Assembly (NCBI GenBank): GCA_016868485.1
Contig: VGGT01000092.1
Location: 1 to 7,358, forward strand
Direction of reading: 5' to 3'
Source of the DNA: Bacteroidota bacterium
GTDB lineage: Bacteria > Bacteroidota > Bacteroidia > UBA7662
DNA: 7,358 nucleotides
Shown: one piece after another, positions 1 through 5,798 of the stretch
Numbering within the stretch: position 1 is the stretch's first letter
How the letters are laid out: every line of letters begins with the position of its first letter
Notes under the pieces: model-generated
What the model saw: the letters and a program-made list of their open reading frames with translations, nothing else
Databases searched by the model: none
Told to the model about the DNA's origin: nothing
Position numbers and translations under genes: made by a program

Positions 1-281
1 ACTCGGTTTTCTATGGCCCGCTTTTTGGCTACGAGCGCTGGTTCCACGGGCGGGTAGTCGATATGCTCTACTTCCCCCTATGGCAAGGCTTCTTACCTGA
101 ATGGATTCCTTTATGGGGGGGCGATTATTTCATTTTCTTCAGGCCCGTTTTCAATGTGGCCGACACCGCCATCTCCACAGGCGTGGCTATGTTGTTGGTA
201 TTCCAACGACGCTATTTCCCACCCGATGCCCCAGCAGCATCACCTACTGAAACCAATTATACTACTTCCCCCGACGGATGA
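1..281 (+). CDS. lspA: Lipoprotein signal peptidase (signal peptidase II), C-terminal part, cut by left window edge
   Basis: LspA is an inner-membrane aspartyl protease that removes the signal peptide of prolipoproteins after lipidation of the conserved cysteine. The visible reading frame starts at base 3 and gives about 92 residues. It carries both catalytic aspartates: the first in RVVDM (codon 60-62), the second in FNVADTAIS (codon 162-164). Between them lies FPLWQGFLPEWIPLWGGDYFIFFRP, shown here as FPLWQGF then RPVFN; an expanded segment of this kind is familiar from Bacteroidota LspA and is longer than in Proteobacteria. The last membrane helix (TAISTGVAMLLVF) is followed by a short hydrophilic tail ending at TGA 279-281. 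That stop overlaps the ATG of the helicase as ATGA, so the two are probably co-transcribed and perhaps translationally coupled. The first membrane helices and the start lie outside the window. Identification rests on motifs and I regard it as secure. Confidence 0.93.
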   Translation, partial: SVFYGPLFGYERWFHGRVVDMLYFPLWQGFLPEWIPLWGGDYFIFFRPVFNVADTAISTGVAMLLVFQRRYFPPDAPAASPTETNYTTSPDG

Positions 282-1756
282 CATTTGACGACTTTGATCT
301 CGACCCCGATTTGCTGGATGGCTTGGATGCCATGGGCTTTCGTAACCCCACGCCCATCCAACTACAGGCCATCCCGATCATTCTGGAGGGTCGCGACCTG
401 ATCGCTTGTGCGCAAACGGGAACCGGCAAAACAGCTGCCTTTGTGTTGCCTGTGATTGACCGCATTCTGGCCAGCCAGAAACGGCACTTAAACGCCCTCA
501 TCCTCACCCCCACTCGCGAGTTGGCCCAGCAAATCGACCAACAAGTTGAGGGTTTGAGTTATTATACCTCGGTGAACTCGATCCCCATCTATGGCGGTGG
601 CGATGGCGCATTGTGGGATCAGCAGCACAAGGCGCTGAAAAAAGGGGCCGATATGCTCATTGCCACACCCGGACGACTCATTTCGTTTCTGAATACGGGA
701 AATTTCGACTTTTCTAGTCTTCAATACCTCGTGCTCGATGAAGCAGACCGCATGCTCGACATGGGTTTTTTCGACGACATCATGCGCATTGTGTCAATGA
801 TGCCTAAACAGCGACAAACGCTGCTGTTCTCGGCCACCATGCCTCCTCGAATTCGTCAACTCGCGGCCGTTATCCTCCAAAATCCTGCTGAGGTGACCCT
901 TTCGGTGGCCAAGCCAGCCGAGAAAATCGACCAGCGGGTATGCAAACTCTACGACCAGCACAAAGAACCGCTGCTTCTGGAAATCTTGAATGATCCGCAA
1001 TACAACTCCATTTTGGTATTCTGTTCAACGAAGGATAAGGTTAAGGAGCTTGGTCATTTGCTGAGGAAACGCCATATGCCGGCACGGCCGTTCCATTCCG
1101 ACCTCGAACAGGCGGAACGTGAGGATATTATGCGCGACTTCAAATCAGGCAAACTGAGAATTCTGGTGGGCACCGATGTATTATCGCGCGGGATTGATGT
1201 GGATGGGATCGACTTGGTGGTGAACTTCGATGCGCCACCCGATGCAGAAGATTATGTGCACCGCATTGGGCGAACCGCCCGTGCCGAACGCAGCGGTACC
1301 GCCATCACTTTTATTAACCCAAAAGACGGTAGGCGACTCGTTGCCATTGAGCGCCTCATCGAGCGGAGCATCCCTCTTATGGAATTGCCCGAAAATATAG
1401 GAACAGTGGGTGACTGGGTGGCCGAAAGCAGTGGGGGCGGAAGGCGCTCCGGCCAAAGAAAAGGCGGCGGGGGAGGCAGACCCGGAGGCGGGGGAGGAGG
1501 CGGCCGGTCCGGAGGAGGCGGTAGAACCGGAGGCGGCGGCAGACCCGGAGGCGGGGGAGGAGGCGGCGGCAGACCCGGAGGCGGAGGCAGGCCCGGAGGC
1601 GGGGGCGGTAGACCCGGAGGCGGGGGCGGTAGACCCGGAGGCGGGGGAGGCGGAGGCAGACCCGGAGGCGGCAGACCCGGAGGCGGAGGAGGCGGCGGTA
1701 GACCCGGAGGCGGGGGAGGCGGCAGGCCTAGTGGCGGCGGAAGCCGAAGGCCTTAG
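278..1756 (+). CDS. DEAD-box ATP-dependent RNA helicase (RhlE-like) with long RGG/RPG-type tail
   Basis: This 492-residue protein is predicted to unwind or remodel RNA using ATP, in ribosome assembly or RNA turnover. All core motifs are present: Q motif (GFRNPTPIQ, 20-28), Walker A AQTGTGKT (45-52), PTRELAQQ (78-85), TPGR (130-133), DEAD (154-157), SAT (185-187), VFCST (247-251), GTDVLSRGIDV (298-308) and HRIGRTAR (328-335). The core resembles RhlE-type helicases, but the exact subfamily cannot be settled by eye. From about residue 386 the protein becomes almost pure Gly with regularly placed Arg-Pro (RPGGGG units), a disordered tail likely to bind RNA non-specifically and promote condensation; this role is inferred from similar tails. 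The start at 278 overlaps the lspA stop and gives the usual N-terminus MTFDDFDLDPDLL just before the Q motif. The stop TAG is at 1754-1756. The gene converges on nrdA. Confidence 0.96.
   Translation: MTFDDFDLDPDLLDGLDAMGFRNPTPIQLQAIPIILEGRDLIACAQTGTGKTAAFVLPVIDRILASQKRHLNALILTPTRELAQQIDQQVEGLSYYTSVNSIPIYGGGDGALWDQQHKALKKGADMLIATPGRLISFLNTGNFDFSSLQYLVLDEADRMLDMGFFDDIMRIVSMMPKQRQTLLFSATMPPRIRQLAAVILQNPAEVTLSVAKPAEKIDQRVCKLYDQHKEPLLLEILNDPQYNSILVFCSTKDKVKELGHLLRKRHMPARPFHSDLEQAEREDIMRDFKSGKLRILVGTDVLSRGIDVDGIDLVVNFDAPPDAEDYVHRIGRTARAERSGTAITFINPKDGRRLVAIERLIERSIPLMELPENIGTVGDWVAESSGGGRRSGQRKGGGGGRPGGGGGGGRSGGGGRTGGGGRPGGGGGGGGRPGGGGRPGGGGGRPGGGGGRPGGGGGGGRPGGGRPGGGGGGGRPGGGGGGRPSGGGSRRP
1433..1753 (+). 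repeat. Gly/Arg/Pro-coding low-complexity tandem repeat inside the helicase gene
   Basis: About 320 bp built from variants of AGACCCGGAGGCGGGGG, encoding R-P-G followed by three to eight glycines, repeated about a dozen times (mostly RPG, with single RSG and RTG variants early on). Unit length varies in steps of three bases, so the reading frame is kept. The strongly G-rich + strand makes this a likely site of replication slippage, assembly error and possibly G-quadruplex formation. Two other frames also stay open through it, which is a by-product of the base composition. Confidence 0.95.
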
Positions 1757-1790
1757 GCGAAGGAGCCGCCATTTCGACACCATGTGCGAC

Positions 1791-1940
1791 CCAAAAGCTA
1801 TGGGCGTTCGCCTACTAGGGCCTCGCGGTACGCTGTTTATCGAATAAATACGGGGGCGGGCAGCCCAAAACTACAGGCGTTCGCCTAATAGGGCCTCTTG
1901 GCAAGCTGTTTATCGAATAAATACGGGAGCGGGCAGCCCA
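1791..1940. repeat. Two tandem copies of a 73-bp intergenic repeat between convergent genes
   Basis: Copy 1 (1791-1863) and copy 2 (1864-1936, plus a shared CCCA at 1937-1940) match at 63 of 73 positions by hand count. Each copy contains GGCG-TT-CGCC (1803-1812; 1876-1885) and an AT-rich dyad TTTAT-CGA-ATAAA (1836-1848; 1909-1921), both fully conserved. The array ends two bases before the nrdA stop codon and starts 34 bp after the helicase stop. Each copy also encodes, on the + strand, a similar short peptide ending GVRLxGPxGxLFIE then TAA. The changes between copies are spread over all codon positions, which argues for a nucleic-acid rather than a protein role. The rest of the 185-bp intergenic region (1757-1790) shows nothing else clear. 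Confidence 0.9.
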
Positions 1941-1941
1941 A

Positions 1942-4422
1942 TCAACTACCGCAGGCCTCGCACGCGTCCGGATTGTCGAGCGAGCACGTCATCTGTGCAC
2001 GCGCTTCATCGATCGTCATCGAGGGGCCCGCAGGCAGGTCTTGCCCCACTTCGGCAGACATTCCCGTGTCGACGGAAACACCAGAAGCCACCACCTCCAC
2101 CAGCTGAGGCTCCGCCTGTGGCTGGGGAACGGGTGATGGACCCGCGGCAGGTTCAGCATGTTGTTGTACGGTAAACTTCACCGCCTGAGCAGCCGCCTTC
2201 GTACGCAAATAATACATACCCGTTTTCAAGCCCGCCTTCCATGCATAGAAATGCATCGAGGTGAGCTTCGCAAAATTCACATCCGTCATAAAGACATTCA
2301 TACTTTGGCTCTGGCAAATAAAGGCACCCCGATCCGCCGCCATATCGATGATGGTCTTCTGCTTGATCTCCCAAGCCGTGCGGTACAATTCGCGCAGGTG
2401 CTCCGGGATCTCCTTGATGTTCTGAACCGAGCCGTTGGCCGCCACAATCTTGTCCTTCAGCGCCAAATTCCATAGACCCTCGTTCACCAGATCATGCAGC
2501 AGGTGCTTATTCACCACCACAAACTCACCACTCAACACCCGACGGCTGTAGATATTGCTCGTGTAGGGTTCGAAGCACTCATTATTACCCAGAATCTGGC
2601 TGGTGGATGCAGTGGGCATAGGGGCCAAAAGGAGGCTATTGCGGGCGCCGTATTGGGCCACACGCGCGCGCAATTCATCCCAATCCCAACGCTTGGAAGG
2701 CGTTACCCCCCAAAGATCAAATTGGAACATCCCCCGCGACAGCGGTGAACCCGCATAACTTTCGTAAGCCCCCTCCTCACGCGCCATGTCGCAGGATGCC
2801 GACATAGACGCGAAATAGAGCGTTTCAAAAATCTCGCGATTCAACTGCCGCGCTTCAGGCGATTCGAAGGGATGGCGCATGAGGATAAATACGTCGGCCA
2901 AACCCTGTACGCCGATTCCGATCGGTCGATGGCGCATATTGGAGCGTCGGGCCTCCTCAACCGGGTAATAATTCACATCAATCACCTTATTCAGGTTGCG
3001 CGTTACCGTGTAGGTAATCTCATACAATTTCTGGTGATCGAATTGCAGATCGGAGGTCACAAAGCGAGGCAAAGCCACCGATGCCAGGTTACAGACAGCC
3101 ACTTCGTCGGCCGAGGTATATTCAATGATCTCCGTGCACAGGTTACTGGAGCGGATGGTACCTAGGTTTTGTTGGTTACTCTTGCGGTTGGCCGCATCCT
3201 TATACAGCATATAAGGCGTACCCGTTTCAATTTGCGACTCAAGAATGGCAAACCAAAGCTCTTGGGCATCGACCGTTTTTCGTGCGCGGTCCTCCTGTTC
3301 GTAGCGACGGTAGAGGGCTTCAAACTCATCGCCCCAGCAATCGTGAAGACCCGGGGCTTCATTCGGACAAAACAAACTCCATTTGCCGTTTTCCTCCACC
3401 CGCTTCATGAAGAGGTCGGGGATCCAGATGGCGAAAAACAGATCCCGTGCGCGGAGTTCCTCCTTACCGTGGTTCTTTTTGAGGTCGAGGAAATCGAAAA
3501 TATCGGCGTGCCAAGGCTCTAGGTAGATGGCAAACGACCCCTTGCGCTTCCCACCACCTTGGTCGACATAGCGTGCGGTGTCGTTGAAGACCCGCAACAT
3601 AGGAACCACCCCATTGCTTGTGCCGTTGGTGCCGCGGATGTACGATCCTGTAGCCCGCACATTGTGGATGCTGAGCCCGATGCCCCCCGCGCTTTGTGAA
3701 ATTTTCGCCGTTTGCTTGAGGGTATCGTATATGCCATCGATACTATCCTCCTTAAGGCTCAGCAAGAAGCAACTCGACAGCTGCGGCTTGGGTGTACCCG
3801 CATTAAACAAGGTGGGCGTAGCATGGGTGTACCACTTTTCGCTCATCAACTCATAGGTTTTGATGGCGGCCGCGATGTCGCTTTGGTGGATGCCTACGGC
3901 CACGCGCATCAGCAGGTGTTGGGGGCGTTCGGCGACCTTGCCGTTCATCTTCAGCAGGTACGAACGCTCCAAGGTTTTAAATCCAAAATAGTCGTAGTCG
4001 TAGTCGCGCGAGTAGATGATGGCCGAATCGAGTTGCTCGGCGTTTTGGTTCACCACCTGCATCACCTCATCAGCCAGAAGCGGAGCCTTTTGCCCGGTTG
4101 CCGGGTCGATGTAGTGATACAAGGCCCTCATGGTCTCAGAAAATGACTTCAGGGTTTCCTTGTGTAGGTTTGAGATGGCAATGCGCGCAGCCAACAGGGC
4201 GTAATCGGGATGCAAGGCTGTGAGCGAGGCCGCCGTCTCCGCGGCAAGTTCATCGAGACGCGTGGTGGCAATGCCGTCATACATCCCCACAATAACCTTC
4301 TTAGCCACCTCAACCGGTTGCACATAATCACGATTCAAGCCGTAACACAATTTCTCGATGCGGGAGGTGATTTTATCAAACAAAATCGTTTCCCGGCGCC
4401 CGTCTCTTTTCACTACATACAT
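1942..4422 (-). CDS. nrdA: Ribonucleoside-diphosphate reductase alpha (large) subunit, class Ia, eukaryote-like
   Basis: NrdA reduces ribonucleoside diphosphates to deoxyribonucleotides, using a thiyl radical generated through NrdB. Numbered from the ATG at 4422 (826 residues), it has an N-terminal ATP cone (about 1-91, MYVVKRDGR through SNLHKET), which suggests dATP feedback inhibition. The redox cysteines are C218 and C444, the radical cysteine is C429 in SNLCTEI with N427 and E431, the radical-relay tyrosines are Y737-Y738 (MYYLR), and the C-terminal shuttle pair is C821/C824 (CEACGS). These positions equal those I know for human RRM1 (218, 429, 444, 737/738), which supports this start over an in-frame TTG at 4443 that would add seven residues. 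A Pro/Ala-rich linker before the C-terminal cysteines makes the tail about 34 residues longer than in the human protein. The gene follows nrdB after 35 bp, without a visible Shine-Dalgarno. Stop TGA is at 1944-1942. Confidence 0.97.
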   Translation of the reverse strand: MYVVKRDGRRETILFDKITSRIEKLCYGLNRDYVQPVEVAKKVIVGMYDGIATTRLDELAAETAASLTALHPDYALLAARIAISNLHKETLKSFSETMRALYHYIDPATGQKAPLLADEVMQVVNQNAEQLDSAIIYSRDYDYDYFGFKTLERSYLLKMNGKVAERPQHLLMRVAVGIHQSDIAAAIKTYELMSEKWYTHATPTLFNAGTPKPQLSSCFLLSLKEDSIDGIYDTLKQTAKISQSAGGIGLSIHNVRATGSYIRGTNGTSNGVVPMLRVFNDTARYVDQGGGKRKGSFAIYLEPWHADIFDFLDLKKNHGKEELRARDLFFAIWIPDLFMKRVEENGKWSLFCPNEAPGLHDCWGDEFEALYRRYEQEDRARKTVDAQELWFAILESQIETGTPYMLYKDAANRKSNQQNLGTIRSSNLCTEIIEYTSADEVAVCNLASVALPRFVTSDLQFDHQKLYEITYTVTRNLNKVIDVNYYPVEEARRSNMRHRPIGIGVQGLADVFILMRHPFESPEARQLNREIFETLYFASMSASCDMAREEGAYESYAGSPLSRGMFQFDLWGVTPSKRWDWDELRARVAQYGARNSLLLAPMPTASTSQILGNNECFEPYTSNIYSRRVLSGEFVVVNKHLLHDLVNEGLWNLALKDKIVAANGSVQNIKEIPEHLRELYRTAWEIKQKTIIDMAADRGAFICQSQSMNVFMTDVNFAKLTSMHFYAWKAGLKTGMYYLRTKAAAQAVKFTVQQHAEPAAGPSPVPQPQAEPQLVEVVASGVSVDTGMSAEVGQDLPAGPSMTIDEARAQMTCSLDNPDACEACGS

Positions 4423-4457
4423 GGCATGCTGTTTAAAGTGCAATCAAAATAATCCAA

Positions 4458-5426
4458 TCAAAAATCCTCTTCGGTGCTGAAGGTCTGCTGGTTGCGGTCG
4501 GATGTCACCCCAGCCTTTTGGTACTCGCCCACACGGCGCTCGAAGAAATTGGTTTTGCCCTCCATGGAAATGAGTTCCATAAAATCGAAGGGATTCGTGG
4601 CCCCATAATAGGCAGGCAACTTGAGGGTCATCAGCAGGTGATCCGCCACAAACTCGATGTATTGGCACATCATATCGCTGTTCATGCCGATGAGGCGCAC
4701 AGGCAAGGCATCGGTCACGAATTCCTTTTCGATCTCCACGGCGTCGGTAATGATTTGGGTAACCGAAGCCGGGTCGAGCTTATTTTGAAGGTGGTCGTTG
4801 TAGATGAGGCAAGCAAAATCGCGGTGCATGCCCTCGTCGCGGCTAATCAACTCGTTGCTAAAGCTAAGCCCAGGCATGAGGCCCCGCTTCTTCAGCCAGA
4901 AAATACTGCAAAAGCTACCGCTGAAGAAAATGCCTTCCACCGCGGCAAAAGCAATGAGACGCTCCTGGAAATTCCCTTTGTCGATCCACCGCAGGGCCCA
5001 TTCCGCCTTTTTGGTGACGCAGGGGATGGTTTCGATGGCGTGCAGCAGTTTATGCTTCTCCTCAGGATTCTTGATGTAGGTATCGATCAGAAGCGAATAG
5101 GTTTCTGAATGGATGTTTTCCATCATGATTTGGAACCCATAGAAGCAGCGCGCCTCCGGATACTGCACCTCATTGAGGAAGTGAACCGCCAGGTTCTCGT
5201 TCACAATCCCATCACTGGCGGCAAAAAAGGCCAATACGTGCTTGATGAAGTGCCGCTCATCGTCGTTGAGCAGGTTGTTCCAATGGTGGAGGTCGGCCGA
5301 TAGGTCGATTTCTTCCGCCGTCCAGAAGCTGGCCTCGGAATTTTTGTAATAGGACCACAAGTCGTGGAAGCGGATGGGGAACAGGACAAAGCGGTCTTTA
5401 TTCTCGAGGAGAATCGGTTCAATCAT
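4458..5426 (-). CDS. nrdB: Ribonucleoside-diphosphate reductase beta (small, radical-generating) subunit, class Ia
   Basis: NrdB carries the di-iron/tyrosyl-radical cofactor and passes the radical to NrdA. In this 322-residue protein the expected ligands are all present: D72 (AASDG), E103 and H106 (MENIHSE), E164 (AAVEGIFF), E198 and H201 (RDEGMH). The radical tyrosine is Y110, seven residues after E103. W35 (SFWTAEE) and Y302 (VGEYQK) match the relay residues of the family. The C-terminus ends in TEEDF, like the acidic-aromatic tail by which eukaryotic RRM2 docks on the large subunit. Sequence blocks such as FSGSF, IFWLKKRGLMPGL and MEGKTNFFE resemble human RRM2 strongly. The ATG at 5426 gives the usual start MIEPILLENKDRF. 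The gene lies first in an nrdB-nrdA operon. Its leader contains a terminator-like hairpin and a tiny ORF that overlaps its start codon, so regulation at the RNA level is possible. Confidence 0.97.
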   Translation of the reverse strand: MIEPILLENKDRFVLFPIRFHDLWSYYKNSEASFWTAEEIDLSADLHHWNNLLNDDERHFIKHVLAFFAASDGIVNENLAVHFLNEVQYPEARCFYGFQIMMENIHSETYSLLIDTYIKNPEEKHKLLHAIETIPCVTKKAEWALRWIDKGNFQERLIAFAAVEGIFFSGSFCSIFWLKKRGLMPGLSFSNELISRDEGMHRDFACLIYNDHLQNKLDPASVTQIITDAVEIEKEFVTDALPVRLIGMNSDMMCQYIEFVADHLLMTLKLPAYYGATNPFDFMELISMEGKTNFFERRVGEYQKAGVTSDRNQQTFSTEEDF

Positions 5427-5458
5427 GGCAGAAATAGGTTTATATTTGTCATCATCAT
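5423..5458 (-). CDS. Possible 11-codon upstream ORF overlapping the nrdB start
   Basis: Three tandem ATG codons (5458-5450) open a short frame encoding MMMTNINLFLP. Its TGA stop (5425-5423) overlaps the nrdB ATG as ATGA. It lies right after the terminator-like hairpin and directly before nrdB, where a translated uORF could couple or tune nrdB translation. The sequence shows only the frame and the overlap; no ribosome-binding site is visible, as is common in Bacteroidota. A chance frame is quite possible. Confidence 0.25.
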   Translation of the reverse strand: MMMTNINLFLP

Positions 5459-5471
5459 CGGGTTAGTCGCG

Positions 5472-5497
5472 AAAAAAACGCCTGCCGGAAGGACAGG
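5472..5497 (-). terminator. Terminator-like hairpin plus T7 in the nrdB leader (possible attenuator)
   Basis: On the - strand, CCTGTC-CTTCC-GGCAGG (5497-5481) forms a six-pair stem with one G-U pair and a five-base loop. It is followed by CG and seven T (5478-5472). This is the shape of an intrinsic terminator, and it reads towards nrdB, whose ATG is only 45 bp further on. No - strand gene lies upstream for it to terminate, so a conditional terminator (attenuator) in the nrdBA leader, or the end of a small RNA, are the natural readings. On the + strand it would have A's before the stem and could not act as a terminator. Confidence 0.5.
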
Positions 5498-5505
5498 AAT
5501 CCAGT

Positions 5506-5540
5506 TCGGGAAATGGCCCGATCGCGTGACCAATCGGTCA
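5506..5540 (-). other. Two short hairpins upstream of the terminator-like stem in the nrdB leader
   Basis: Reading the - strand, TGACC-GATT-GGTCA (5540-5527) and TCGGG-CCATTT-CCCGA (5521-5506) are perfect five-pair stems. They come eight bases before the stem that precedes the T tract. Part of the second stem, ATCGGG (5522-5517), could instead pair with CCCGAT (5462-5457), between the T tract and nrdB, so an alternative fold exists on paper. Together they suggest a structured leader RNA. Short stems occur by chance, so this is an inference. TGACC-N4-GGTCA could equally be a DNA operator. Confidence 0.3.
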
Positions 5541-5722
5541 ACAAAAATTGAAAAGAAAGCGGCAAGGAAATCCACAAAAAGTGAGAAGTTTTGCACAATC
5601 GGTGGGCGGCTTGTTGAACACCAAGCAGGAGCTGTTTTTATAAAATGTACCCATCCATCGCCACAAGGCATGCGAAGCCCAGAAAGGAAAAAACAGAAGG
5701 TCAACAAGTCCTAATTTTCGGT

Positions 5723-5753
5723 CGACTTTACACAGCCCTTGTGTATTTTTCAA
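5723..5753 (-). promoter_or_regulatory. Weak candidate promoter for nrdBA
   Basis: On the - strand, TTG (5753-5751) is followed after 20 bases by TAAAGTCG (5730-5723), which matches TAnnTTTG at all but two fixed positions. The same bases also read TTGAAA-N17-TAAAGT. The 17-bp dyad fills the spacer. A start near 5716 would give nrdB a leader of roughly 290 nt that includes the hairpins and the terminator-like stem. The match is weak and other starts are possible. Confidence 0.2.
5729..5745. promoter_or_regulatory. 17-bp dyad TACACA-N5-TGTGTA, candidate operator between divergent genes
   Basis: TACACA (5729-5734) and TGTGTA (5740-5745) are perfect six-base inverted arms around GCCCT. The dyad lies in or beside possible promoter elements on both strands, a good place for a repressor to control nrdBA and the CpcT-like gene together. 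It resembles a NrdR box (ACACWATATNTWGTGT) in its ACAC/GTGT ends, but the spacing is one base short and the centre does not fit. No second box was found, so NrdR binding is not claimed. Confidence 0.4.
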
Positions 5754-5771
5754 TAGACAGTTGTACTTTTA
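5739..5771 (+). promoter_or_regulatory. Possible Bacteroidota-type promoter for the CpcT-like gene
   Basis: TTG (5739-5741) and TACTTTTA (5764-5771) are separated by 22 bases. They fit the Bacteroidota pattern TTG-N17-23-TAnnTTTG with one mismatch in the last base. Transcription would start near 5778, about 20 bases before the ATG at 5799. The TTG overlaps the right arm of the 17-bp dyad. Confidence 0.35.
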
Positions 5772-5798
5772 TCCCTTCATAAACTCAAGCACCCGACT

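Noticed and set aside
1733..1770. Stem GGCGGC / GCCGCC at the helicase 3' end as an intrinsic terminator
   Set aside because: The loop is long (about 28 bases) and no T tract follows, so it is better explained by GC-rich repeat sequence.
1181..1783. 200-codon - strand open frame (Ser/Ala/Pro-rich)
   Set aside because: It is the antisense of the helicase core and Gly repeat; the low-complexity SGPAS-type sequence follows from the repeat.
1410..1847. Long + strand open frame overlapping the helicase tail (Glu/Ala/Pro-rich)
   Set aside because: It exists because the G-rich repeat has no stops in this frame; the helicase frame is fixed by its conserved core and the composition is plainly a repeat shadow.
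4518..5108. 196-codon + strand open frame antisense to nrdB
   Set aside because: It lies wholly opposite the well-conserved nrdB gene, and its protein has no recognisable motif.
5531..5603. Repeated 8-mer CAATCGGT (5531-5538 and 5596-5603) as paired regulatory sites
   Set aside because: One shared 8-mer is about what chance gives in a region of this size, and only the first copy lies in a dyad.
5423..5707. 94-codon - strand open frame filling the nrdB upstream region
   Set aside because: It starts with TTG, has no recognisable motif, is rich in Phe, Cys and Ser as expected from non-coding sequence, and would include the terminator-like hairpin. Only its last 11 codons are kept as a possible uORF.
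5729..5745. NrdR box
   Set aside because: The ACAC and GTGT ends fit, but the spacer is one base short, the AT-rich centre is missing, and no second box at a helical spacing is present.
5427..5798. Adenosylcobalamin riboswitch or other known riboswitch
   Set aside because: No B12-box-like GCCACTG or other riboswitch consensus was found on either strand; the hairpins alone do not match a class I know.
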